Part shown: positions 1 through 8,182 of the stretch, piece by piece
Layout: the number at the start of each line of letters is the position of its first letter
How positions within the stretch are numbered: position 1 is the stretch's first letter
DNA from: CAZDCD01 sp964503885
GTDB taxonomy: Bacteria > Bacteroidota > Bacteroidia > Bacteroidales > UBA10428
Length of the DNA stretch: 64,000 nucleotides
NCBI GenBank assembly: GCA_964503885.1
Contig: CAZDCD010000021.1
Span: 14,150-78,149 of the forward strand
Reading direction: 5' to 3'
The notes under the pieces: model-generated
Told to the model about the DNA's origin: nothing
The model's input: the letters and a program-made list of their open reading frames with translations, nothing else
The model's database searches: none
Translations under genes and position numbers: made by a program

Positions 1-1
1 C

Positions 2-283
2 GTCACACCCATCAGGCGCCATTACAGGCATAACTGGAAAAATCTCGGTGAATTGTATTACGGGATGGGATGGAGGATATTTACCTGCAACGGGAAAAAG
101 ATCATCTACCACGGAGGTTATGTAAAAGGCTACCGGGCGGAGATCGCTTTCAGTTACGAAGAAAAGACCGGCATTGCGGTATTGTTCAACTCATCATGCA
201 GGTTTGCCAACAAGTGCGTCCCTGAGTTCTGGGAATTATACTTCGCCAGCGATGCCGGTGCGCCATTCCTTGCCGAAAAATAA
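2..283 (+). CDS. Serine hydrolase, beta-lactamase/class C family, C-terminal fragment
   Basis: The reading frame is open from base 2 to the TAA at 281-283, so the gene begins before the window and only its last 93 residues are visible. The HGG motif followed by a glycine-rich strand (residues YHGGYVKGY) matches the third conserved box of class C beta-lactamase-like serine hydrolases, equivalent to KTG. The following strand and the final helix containing PEFWELYF also fit that fold. The nucleophile Ser-x-x-Lys box would lie upstream and cannot be checked. Such proteins in Bacteroidetes are usually periplasmic or lipoprotein esterases or peptidases of unknown substrate. The family call is fairly secure and the substrate is unknown. 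Confidence 0.7.
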   Translation, partial: VTPIRRHYRHNWKNLGELYYGMGWRIFTCNGKKIIYHGGYVKGYRAEIAFSYEEKTGIAVLFNSSCRFANKCVPEFWELYFASDAGAPFLAEK

Positions 284-360
284 AGCGCAATTGCATTCCG
301 CCGCAGGCCCTTTGCTTGTCTTCTGATGATACCATCCGGAAACCGCAGTTACCTGGATTC

Positions 361-393
361 TTGTTAAATATTTCAGGCTTTTGGTTATATTTG
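361..393 (+). promoter_or_regulatory. Bacteroidetes-type promoter for the GH2 gene
   Basis: TATATTTG at 386-393 fits the Bacteroidetes -7 consensus TAnnTTTG exactly. TTG at 361-363 lies 22 bases upstream and could serve as the -33 element. The start codon at 437 leaves a leader of about 35 bases. Confidence 0.5.
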
Positions 394-436
394 CCATACT
401 ATCAGGTACAATTGCGTCATTAATCCAAAACGATCC

Positions 437-2914
437 ATGAAACAGAAATCCGGGATGTCCCCCGTAAACCAGATGAAAAGGTGGTTATTGCTGCTCTTTT
501 CGTTCACCGTGCCCCTGCATTGCATCCATTCCAGAGAGATCATCACCCTGCAGACCGGTTGGAAATTCGCGAACGGTCATCATGAACTTGCTTACCGGGC
601 AGATTTCGACGATTCCCGGTGGCAGGATATTACTCTTCCACACGATTGGGCCATTGCAGGACCTTTCATTCCCGACGGAGATGGCAGTACCGGAAAACTT
701 CCTTGGAAAGGGGAAGGATGGTACCGGAACAGGCTTTCGATAGATGCCGGCAATGCGGGCAAAACCATTTACCTGGTTTTCGACGGTGTTATGGCATTCC
801 CGGAAGTTTACGTCAACGGGGAACTTGCCGGTAAATGGGATTACGGTTACAATTCATTCTGTCTCGATATCACACCACTGATCAAAGCTGGTGTGGAGAA
901 CCTGATCGCGGTCCATGCCGATACCAGGCAGCACGATAGCCGGTGGTATCCGGGCGCCGGCATTTACCGTAAAGTGCAGATGGTTATTACCGACCCGGTT
1001 CATGCGGGTATATGGGGTACCTGTGTGACGACCCCAATCGTGAGGCCGGGTTATGCCGATGTGAGGATCCTGTCAAGGATATGCAATGCATCGGGGACTG
1101 CGGAGAAAGAGATAACAGTGGAGCAATTGATCATAAGTCCTGAAGGAAAAACGATCGCATCACATAAATCGGTGATTGCCGTGGATGCGGGTAAAAGTAC
1201 CCTGGCAGAAACAAGGATCGGGCTCACCAACCCCCGCCGGTGGGATATTGATCATCCTGTTCTATACCAACTGAAGACGGTACTCTACAGGAACAACACC
1301 ATAACCGATAGCATTTGCACCGATTTTGGTATACGCACCATGCGGTTTACACCCGACAACGGGTTTTACCTGAACGACCGGCGTATACAGCTCAGGGGAG
1401 TGAACCTTCACCACGATCAGGGCCCTCTCGGTGCCGCCTTTTATCCCAGGGCTATGGAACGGCAGCTTGAGATCATGAAATCGATGGGCTGCAACGCATT
1501 ACGGACCAGCCACAACGTCCCTGCACCCGAGCTTCTGGAGCTTTGCGATAAAATGGGGATATTGGTATTCGACGAGATCTTCGATAAGTACGATAAGAAA
1601 GCCGACATCACTGAAAAAACAGATTTTGATGAATTTGCACACAGGAACGTAAGGAACTTTGTGGAGAGGGACCGCAATCATCCCTGCATATTCATATGGA
1701 GCGTGGGCAATGAGATCTATGATGTGCAGAACGATCTCGACAACGGTTTTTATAAGCTTCATACGATGGTAAATTATGTGAGGAAATACGACCCGACGAG
1801 ACCTGTTACCATGGTTTGTGATGACCCGTCGAGTGCGTCGCTCAGGCATTTCGACTACTATGATGTACACAGCTGGAATTATGGCCACCGGTATGACCCG
1901 GCAAGGCAGATAGAGCCTGAAAAAGCGGTAATTATCAGTGAATCAGCATCGACAGTAAGCACCCGGGGATTCTATGAGCTTCCGTTGCCGGAGAAAAGAA
2001 CCGGTTTCACCAGGTCGCTGCAGGTAAGTTCTTACGATATGAATGCCCCGGCATGGGCCGATCTGCCTGATGAAGATTTTATGTGGCAGCAGGAAGACAG
2101 GTATGTTGCAGGGGAATTTGTATGGACCGGATTCGATTACCTGGGTGAACCCACCCCTTACGATAACCTTTGGGTTAAGGAGCACGGGATGAAGGAAAAA
2201 GACGCATCCAGAAGCTCATATTTTGGTATTGTCGATTTGTGCGGCATACCCAAAGACCGTTACTACCTTTATAAGAGTTACTGGAAACCGGGTGAAACGA
2301 CCGTTCATATCCTTCCCCACTGGAACGGTCCCGGGAACGATTATAAGAAAGTGCCGGTTTTTGTGTATACCGGCGGCGACTGTGCCGAACTTTTTGTCAA
2401 CGGCAAATCACTGGGTATGAAGTGTAAAGCTCCGTCATCAAAAAATGCTGTCGACCGCTTCAGGCTTATATGGCCCGATGTGGATTATGAACCGGGAGAA
2501 CTCAGGGCTGTGGCATACAAAGAAGGGATCGTGATTGGGGAAGACCGGGTGAGGACAGCCGGCGCACCGTATGAGATCAGGCTGACACCCGACCGGGAAA
2601 CCATTACCGCTGACGGTATGGACCTGTCGTATGTGCTGATCGAAGGGTACGATAAAGACGGCAATCCCTGTCCCCTTGCAGACAACCGGATCGACATAAC
2701 CGTCAGCGGACCGGGGCGTATAGCAGGTGTGGGCAACGGCAATCCGCAGTCGTTTGAGTCATTTCAGTCAGACCATGTCAGGCTGTTCAACGGAAAAGCC
2801 ATGCTGATCTTAGGTTCCACCTTCGAAGCAGGTACCGTTGAGATTCTTGCAACATCTGAGGGGCTTGTCAGCGTTCCTGTAACGGTTACAACAGTTACGG
2901 CGGATAAAAAATAG
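437..2914 (+). CDS. Glycoside hydrolase family 2 beta-galactosidase-type enzyme
   Basis: Secreted glycosidase of 825 residues that probably removes a beta-linked terminal sugar (galactose or a uronic acid) from glycans in the periplasm. A hydrophobic signal segment lies at about residues 15-30. The order is an N-terminal sugar-binding jelly roll (about 40-190), an Ig-like domain, a TIM barrel (about 310-600), then a DUF4982-like region and a C-terminal Ig-like domain. The acid/base glutamate is E426 in SVGNEI. The probable nucleophile is E502 in IISESAS, a form usual in the DUF4982 subgroup. Another in-frame Met (MKRWLLLL) at 473 would give a shorter signal peptide. No SusC/SusD pair or regulator adjoins it, so it stands alone rather than in a visible polysaccharide utilization locus. 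The family is secure and the substrate is not. Confidence 0.9.
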   Translation: MKQKSGMSPVNQMKRWLLLLFSFTVPLHCIHSREIITLQTGWKFANGHHELAYRADFDDSRWQDITLPHDWAIAGPFIPDGDGSTGKLPWKGEGWYRNRLSIDAGNAGKTIYLVFDGVMAFPEVYVNGELAGKWDYGYNSFCLDITPLIKAGVENLIAVHADTRQHDSRWYPGAGIYRKVQMVITDPVHAGIWGTCVTTPIVRPGYADVRILSRICNASGTAEKEITVEQLIISPEGKTIASHKSVIAVDAGKSTLAETRIGLTNPRRWDIDHPVLYQLKTVLYRNNTITDSICTDFGIRTMRFTPDNGFYLNDRRIQLRGVNLHHDQGPLGAAFYPRAMERQLEIMKSMGCNALRTSHNVPAPELLELCDKMGILVFDEIFDKYDKKADITEKTDFDEFAHRNVRNFVERDRNHPCIFIWSVGNEIYDVQNDLDNGFYKLHTMVNYVRKYDPTRPVTMVCDDPSSASLRHFDYYDVHSWNYGHRYDPARQIEPEKAVIISESASTVSTRGFYELPLPEKRTGFTRSLQVSSYDMNAPAWADLPDEDFMWQQEDRYVAGEFVWTGFDYLGEPTPYDNLWVKEHGMKEKDASRSSYFGIVDLCGIPKDRYYLYKSYWKPGETTVHILPHWNGPGNDYKKVPVFVYTGGDCAELFVNGKSLGMKCKAPSSKNAVDRFRLIWPDVDYEPGELRAVAYKEGIVIGEDRVRTAGAPYEIRLTPDRETITADGMDLSYVLIEGYDKDGNPCPLADNRIDITVSGPGRIAGVGNGNPQSFESFQSDHVRLFNGKAMLILGSTFEAGTVEILATSEGLVSVPVTVTTVTADKK

Positions 2915-2967
2915 TTACAGGCAGGCCCGTCAGCAGGGGAAAAATGAGCCCTTCATCGGTTTTTTCT

Positions 2968-3053
2968 CCTCCTTCAGGGGGAGATGCCTGCCTGCCAAAG
3001 CCTTGGCGCAGGCAGGTCCACCTAAAGGTCGACTGAGGGGGTCAGAAACACAC
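2968..3053. repeat. Intergenic GC-rich repeat with CCTGCCTG hairpin
   Basis: The spacer contains a CTCCTTCAGGGGGAGAT-like sequence, a nested hairpin at 2987-3016 (CCTGCCTG-CCAA-AGCC-TTGG-CG-CAGGCAGG) and a GACTGAGGGGGTCA end. The hairpin arms reappear at 63849-63864. This looks like a dispersed REP-like or MITE-like element rather than a simple terminator. It has no coding potential. Confidence 0.55.
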
Positions 3054-3203
3054 TCCGTGGGAAATTTGAATCCTGACCGGATTATTTAAAGACTTTCTCC
3101 ACAATCAACATGTCATTAAACCCGATAATATTACCCCCCGGATATACGAATCAGGCATAAAAATTCGTACTTTACTCAGCAAAAAGTTAAATCAACCGTT
3201 CAT

Positions 3204-4748
3204 ATGAACCCGATCACCCGCCGAACGTTTATAAAGAATTCAGCGGCTGCGGGAGGTTTAATGCTGATAAGCCCCTGTCCTGCCGGAAAGGAACTATTAC
3301 GAAAGGAACCCGTACCTATGGAATATTTTAGTCGTGAATTTGGAATTGATGACCGGATATGCAGGCTTATGCTTGATACTGCGTTGTCAAAAGGCGGCGA
3401 TTTTGCCGACCTGTATTTCGAGCATACCCGGGAAAGCTGGCTCATGCTCGAAGACGGCATGGTCAGCAGATCATACGGAAATATAGTACTGGGTGTAGGT
3501 ATACGCACGGTAAAAGACGACCGTATCGGTTACGGGTTTACCCAGGAACTCACGGAAGGATCGATGATAAAAACAGCGGGCACTGCAGCTTCGCTGGTAA
3601 ACGAAACCGGAAAACGGGTCGGGAAATCCTTCACTCCCCTCGTTACAGAAAATTACTATCCTTTTGATGAGACAGCCGGGTTCACCCTGAAAGACAAGCT
3701 GCCCGTAGTAAAAACCATCAACGATAGGTCGTTTTCCCTCTCAAACCTGGTGGTGAAGGTAAATGCCGGGTTTTATGACAGCTTAAGGCATGTGATGGTG
3801 GTCACGAGCGACGGGGTAGTAGCCGAAGATACCATTCCGAGGAATTTTATATTTGCCTCGGTTGTGGCCGAAAAGAACGGCAAAACAGAACAGGCATGGC
3901 ATAACCTGGGTGGAAGGAGAAATTTTTCATTTTATACCGTCGACCGTGCCGGCCAACTCAGCGAAGAAGTAGTAAACAGGGTTGTGCGCAAGTTTGATGC
4001 CGTGCAGCCCCCTGCGGGTGAAATGCCTGTGGTACTGGGACCGGGAGTCACGGGAATACTGCTGCATGAAGCGATAGGTCATGGAATGGAGGCAGATTTC
4101 AACCGGAAAAAAATATCCACCTATGCAACAATGCTTGGAAAGAGGGTTGCCCCGGATTCGGTAACCATTGTAGATGACGGCACAAATCCGCAGCAACTCG
4201 GTTCTGTGAATTTCGACGACGAAGGCACTCCCGGCAAAAGGACAGTTCTTGTTGAAAACGGGATACTTACCGGCTATCTCCACGACCGGATTTCGGCAAA
4301 GCATTATGGTGTTGAGCCGACCGGTAATGGCCGCAGGCAGAGTTTTGAACACTATCCGCTTCCCAGGATGCGAAATACCTATATGCTGGGAGGACAGGAG
4401 TTGCCCGCCGACATCATCAGGACGGCAAAAAACGGTATATACATCGAAGATGTGAGCAATGGCGAAGTGAAGATCGGCGAGGGCGATTTTTCATTTTATG
4501 TTTCAAGGGGCCGTATGATCGAGGACGGAAAGCTTACCGCGCCCATCAGAGACGTGAATATCATAGGAAACGGGCCTAAAATGCTCGAAAATATTGCCAT
4601 GGTGGGCAACGACATGAAGCTGCACGAGGGGGGAGCCGGAAACTGCGGCAAGAGCGGCCAGACGGTACCGGTATCCTTCGGATTGCCCACATGCCTTGTT
4701 AGATCGATGACAGTAGGTGGTACACAGCAGAAAGGAGGTGCATCATGA
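3204..4748 (+). CDS. tldD: TldD-family zinc metalloprotease with Tat-like leader
   Basis: This 514-residue protein has the TldD/PmbA fold and carries the family zinc motif H288-E289-x3-H293 in LLHEAIGHGMEADF. TldD is the catalytic subunit of the TldD-TldE heterodimer, which degrades unfolded peptides and in some bacteria matures modified peptides. The N-terminus, MNPITRRTFIKNSAAAGG, resembles a twin-arginine signal with a short hydrophobic stretch, suggesting that this copy is exported, unlike E. coli TldD. The stop overlaps the start of the next gene (ATGA at 4745-4748), so the two are translationally coupled, as expected for subunits of one complex. No peptide precursor gene was recognised next to it. 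Confidence 0.88.
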   Translation: MNPITRRTFIKNSAAAGGLMLISPCPAGKELLRKEPVPMEYFSREFGIDDRICRLMLDTALSKGGDFADLYFEHTRESWLMLEDGMVSRSYGNIVLGVGIRTVKDDRIGYGFTQELTEGSMIKTAGTAASLVNETGKRVGKSFTPLVTENYYPFDETAGFTLKDKLPVVKTINDRSFSLSNLVVKVNAGFYDSLRHVMVVTSDGVVAEDTIPRNFIFASVVAEKNGKTEQAWHNLGGRRNFSFYTVDRAGQLSEEVVNRVVRKFDAVQPPAGEMPVVLGPGVTGILLHEAIGHGMEADFNRKKISTYATMLGKRVAPDSVTIVDDGTNPQQLGSVNFDDEGTPGKRTVLVENGILTGYLHDRISAKHYGVEPTGNGRRQSFEHYPLPRMRNTYMLGGQELPADIIRTAKNGIYIEDVSNGEVKIGEGDFSFYVSRGRMIEDGKLTAPIRDVNIIGNGPKMLENIAMVGNDMKLHEGGAGNCGKSGQTVPVSFGLPTCLVRSMTVGGTQQKGGAS

Positions 4749-6064
4749 ACAGTGAAATCTATGCTGTATGCCGTTGGATCATCGGTGAAGTTGCGAAAAA
4801 AGGGGCAGATTGCAGGGTGAGGTTCACCAGAAGACGGTTTGTTGAACTCCGGTACAGGGAGAGGAAGCCTGAAATTATCAGGGAAGCCACCACCACTGAC
4901 CTTGACCTTAACCTGTATATGAATGGTAAATATACCTCCCAGAGCACCCCCGATCTGCGGAAACCTGCGCTCGAAAAATTTATCTCCACAGCCATTGAAA
5001 ACACGGGGTTAATGGAAGAAGACCCGTATCGTTCCCTTCCCGGAAAGGAATGGTATGAAAATAGACCTGAAAATGACCTGAAGATATACGATGATAAACA
5101 TGCCGATCTTACGCCGCAAACCCGGCACGACATAGCCGGAAGGATTGAAACGGCATGCCTGGAATACGGCGGAGACAACCTGATTTCGGTGGAAGCCGGA
5201 TTTACTGACGACGAATGGGAAGAACTGGTGATCACCGGCAACGGCTTTGAAGGCACCAGCAGGGAAACCATCCACAGGGCAGGTGCAATGGTCACGTTAC
5301 AGGATGAAGGTGACAGAAGGCCCATGGGATATCACTGGGTAGGCACACGGTATTTGTCGGATCTCCCAGCGTCTGAAGAGATCGGAAAGATAGCCGTACT
5401 CCGGGCAAACGATCTTACCGGCGGCAAAAAGCTGAAGACCGAAACCCTGCCGGTTATTATTGAAAACCGTGTGGTATCAAATGTTCTCAGGGGATTCTTA
5501 AGCGGGCTTTACGGAAGCAACATACAGCAGAAACGTTCGTTTCTTTCGGGGAAAAAAGGAATGCAGGTCGGAAGCAGGCATTTTACCCTGAATGATGATC
5601 CCTTAATTGAAAGAGGGCTTGGCAGCCGCCTTTACGATAGCGATGGTTTTCCGGCCAGGGCCTTTTCTCCTGTATCTGAAGGAAAACTCGAAGATTTTTA
5701 TTTTGACTGGTATTACAGCCGTAAGCTTAATGAACATCCGACCACCGGTGGTCCGTCAAACCTGCTTATTCCCCCGGGCGACGCACCGCTATCGGGCCTC
5801 ATGAAGGATGCCGGAAGAGGAATTCTGGTCACCGGTTTTATCGGTGGAAATTCAAATTCAGCAACAGGCGATTTCTCACTTGGAATTACCGGAAAACTTT
5901 TTGAGAACGGCGAGCCGGTGCAAAGCGTGGCCGAGATGAACATTGCAGATAACCACCTGAATTTTTGGAAGAAGCTTGTGGCGGTGGGGAACGATCCATG
6001 GATTTACAGCAGCTGGCGTATGCCGAGCCTTGTTTTTGATAATGTGGTTGTGGCCGGAGTGTAG
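4745..6064 (+). CDS. TldE/PmbA-family peptidase partner
   Basis: A 439-residue TldD/PmbA-family protein that lacks the HExxxH motif, as in TldE/PmbA subunits, which pair with the active TldD subunit. The C-terminal glycine-rich segment (about residues 325-400: GGPSNLLIPPGDAPL, then GGNSNSATGDFSLG) is typical of the family barrel. The first codon overlaps the tldD stop by four bases, so co-translation and a heterodimer are likely. It has no signal peptide of its own. If TldD is exported through Tat, this subunit could travel with it by a hitch-hiker route, which is inference. Confidence 0.85.
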   Translation: MNSEIYAVCRWIIGEVAKKGADCRVRFTRRRFVELRYRERKPEIIREATTTDLDLNLYMNGKYTSQSTPDLRKPALEKFISTAIENTGLMEEDPYRSLPGKEWYENRPENDLKIYDDKHADLTPQTRHDIAGRIETACLEYGGDNLISVEAGFTDDEWEELVITGNGFEGTSRETIHRAGAMVTLQDEGDRRPMGYHWVGTRYLSDLPASEEIGKIAVLRANDLTGGKKLKTETLPVIIENRVVSNVLRGFLSGLYGSNIQQKRSFLSGKKGMQVGSRHFTLNDDPLIERGLGSRLYDSDGFPARAFSPVSEGKLEDFYFDWYYSRKLNEHPTTGGPSNLLIPPGDAPLSGLMKDAGRGILVTGFIGGNSNSATGDFSLGITGKLFENGEPVQSVAEMNIADNHLNFWKKLVAVGNDPWIYSSWRMPSLVFDNVVVAGV

Positions 6065-6328
6065 AGAACAGTTCGTACCGTATCTGATCCCATGGAAATA
6101 ACAGGTGAAAAAGGTCCCATTTAAAAGGCGATAGATTTCCTGTATTTATATATTGTTGGTTAACAACTATTTACATCATAAATAAAAATGAATTATCCCT
6201 GCAAAAATTTGGTAATTTCAGCATACAGATTATTGAATTTTGTTTACATTTATGCATCACTAATTTATAAATATCGAACAGGCTGGAAGGAAGGGAATGG
6301 ATTAAACGGTTGTTAATCGGGCCACCAT

Positions 6329-7099
6329 ATGCATGCTGAAATTGAGGAAAGAAGCATCGAATTGCTCAGGTACGATCCCCAGCAGTTGATCCTATCCATG
6401 CAGGATATGATCGGCATAATTGTGTACAGGTTCATCAGGGCAGGCAAATTCCATGTTAAAGAACGCCAGGATATTGTCCAGCATATCAACGAAGAACTGA
6501 TCAGGAAAATCCCGAAAATCCAGACACAATTTAAAGGCAATGCAAGAATAAAGACATATTTTGCAGCAATCATAACAAATATCTGTCATGAGATCATCAG
6601 GAAAACAAAAAAGATCGATTATATCAATATTACGGAAAATTTTGTGCTTATTGACAGAAGCGAAGTAACCAGCAATCTGGTCATCCAGGACGAAATAAAG
6701 AACCTTCAGAAAATACTGGCACTCTATTTCAGACAAAGGTCCAAACTGGTGCTGTTGCTGAAGCTGAAATTCAGGATACCTGTTAATTTTTCTGACTTAC
6801 ACAGTGTATTTGAAGACCTGACAATGACCGAGTACAGGCAATTCCTGCAGGACATTTCTCCGTATGAGGAAAACACTGATCTGCAGATGCACACGGCACT
6901 GACCGGACTATTTAACCATTATGGCAGCAGAAGCATAACACCGGATGCATTGCGGAAATGGATCAAACAGAAAATAACCGAGTTGATTGATATATTAAAC
7001 GGAAATCCGCCTGTTTCAAAATATACCGAAGAAACCTTACAGATATTGTTTGAAAATTGCCTCTTTGCGGAACAGGAAAAAGAAGTTATAATAGCATAG
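6329..7099 (+). CDS. Divergent sigma-70-like transcription factor
   Basis: A 256-residue protein whose residues 24-95 follow the pattern of sigma region 2. DIVQ at 48-51 matches the D-x-x-Q core of region 2.1, and FKGNARIKTYFAAIITNICHE (about 69-88) matches the helix that ends in the DNA-melting segment, followed by the basic RKTKK. Region 4 is hard to see. A segment at 203-222 (ITPDALRKWIKQKITELIDI) could be a remnant of the recognition helix, but the usual GYSYEEIA-type helix is absent. The next gene, 13 bases downstream, encodes a membrane zinc-finger protein that looks like its anti-sigma. The two are probably cotranscribed and regulate something nearby, the TPR-CHAT gene being an obvious candidate. 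The sigma assignment rests on region 2 only. Confidence 0.6.
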   Translation: MHAEIEERSIELLRYDPQQLILSMQDMIGIIVYRFIRAGKFHVKERQDIVQHINEELIRKIPKIQTQFKGNARIKTYFAAIITNICHEIIRKTKKIDYINITENFVLIDRSEVTSNLVIQDEIKNLQKILALYFRQRSKLVLLLKLKFRIPVNFSDLHSVFEDLTMTEYRQFLQDISPYEENTDLQMHTALTGLFNHYGSRSITPDALRKWIKQKITELIDILNGNPPVSKYTEETLQILFENCLFAEQEKEVIIA

Positions 7100-7112
7100 C
7101 GCGCGTGTGGTT

Positions 7113-7934
7113 ATGAGCAAAACAGGAAAGGTAAATTTTATTCAGGATGGCCATCTGACTGAAGAAGGCCTTGCCGTATATGCCGATGCACTTCATTTTC
7201 ACCGGCTAAACACATTGCCTGTGGATATCCGCCAGCATGTTGAGCAGTGCAGTGATTGCAAGAAGAAGATCATGTTTATTGATTCTGTGATGTCTTCTGA
7301 AGAAGGCCAAAGTAAAGCAGTAGTAGAGAATGAAAATGGTGTTGCCGGACCAGATTATCCGGGGAGAAGGAGAATGCTGAGAATTGCCGCTGTGATTGCT
7401 CCCCTGGTTTTGCTTGGCGGATTGGCTTACTTTCTGCTGCACCTTACGCATGTACCGCAAACCACCACGCAGACTTTACCCGAAGTCAGGGATACCATTC
7501 GTACCAGCAAACCATTATCCACCGATACCTCGGGAAGTCAGGACATAAACACCCGAAGTAAAGGATCAGCGCCAACAAGAGAAGAAAAAGTCTCTGACGG
7601 CAGTAATCTTGAGGATAATCCGGCCTATAAAGAATCGGCGCTTTTTGAGAGTCTGATTGCCTCGAATTACAGAGGGGAAAATGTTGAAGTGTTCGCTCCA
7701 TCAGAAAATCAAACTTATACACCTAAAGATTCAATTTATTTTAAATTCAATAGGGATAATAAGGATCGTATAGACATAAAAATCTATGATAATCAAGGGA
7801 AAAAGATATATCAGATCAACAACATTACCGGAAACAATTGTGTTCTTGATCGTAAACTAACATACGGAATATATTATTGGAAGTTAGAAATAAATAACAA
7901 GTTGGTAAGAGTAGGTAAATTAGTAATTAAGTAA
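7113..7934 (+). CDS. Putative membrane anti-sigma factor with zinc-finger box
   Basis: A 273-residue single-pass membrane protein. The N-terminal cytoplasmic part contains H42-x3-C46-x2-C49 (RQHVEQCSDCKKK), the pattern of zf-HC2 anti-sigma domains. One membrane helix lies at about 88-110, then a Ser/Thr/Lys-rich linker, and a C-terminal beta-rich domain at about 185-273 (ENVEVFAPSENQTY onward) that would face the periplasm. ATG 7113 is chosen over a GTG two codons upstream. The gene follows the sigma-like gene by 13 bases, the usual order for sigma/anti-sigma pairs. The periplasmic domain could sense an envelope signal or bind the neighbouring secreted proteins, which is inference. Confidence 0.65.
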   Translation: MSKTGKVNFIQDGHLTEEGLAVYADALHFHRLNTLPVDIRQHVEQCSDCKKKIMFIDSVMSSEEGQSKAVVENENGVAGPDYPGRRRMLRIAAVIAPLVLLGGLAYFLLHLTHVPQTTTQTLPEVRDTIRTSKPLSTDTSGSQDINTRSKGSAPTREEKVSDGSNLEDNPAYKESALFESLIASNYRGENVEVFAPSENQTYTPKDSIYFKFNRDNKDRIDIKIYDNQGKKIYQINNITGNNCVLDRKLTYGIYYWKLEINNKLVRVGKLVIK

Positions 7935-8182
7935 CTTGCAGACCCTAAATTATGTCGAAAAAAGGAGGGGATATCTGAAATCATATATTTGATTACCAGG
8001 CTGACTGACATTATCCATTCTTTTCTTTAACAAAAAGCAGATTCTTTTTGGATTATAAGATAACATATGCCTTTGTTTAAAACTATACTATTTTTCAGAT
8101 ACCCTTCCAAAATTAGACTTACACATTAGTAATATCGCAATATTTTCCCCCTAATTAATTATGAGGGAGATTGCTAATAATT

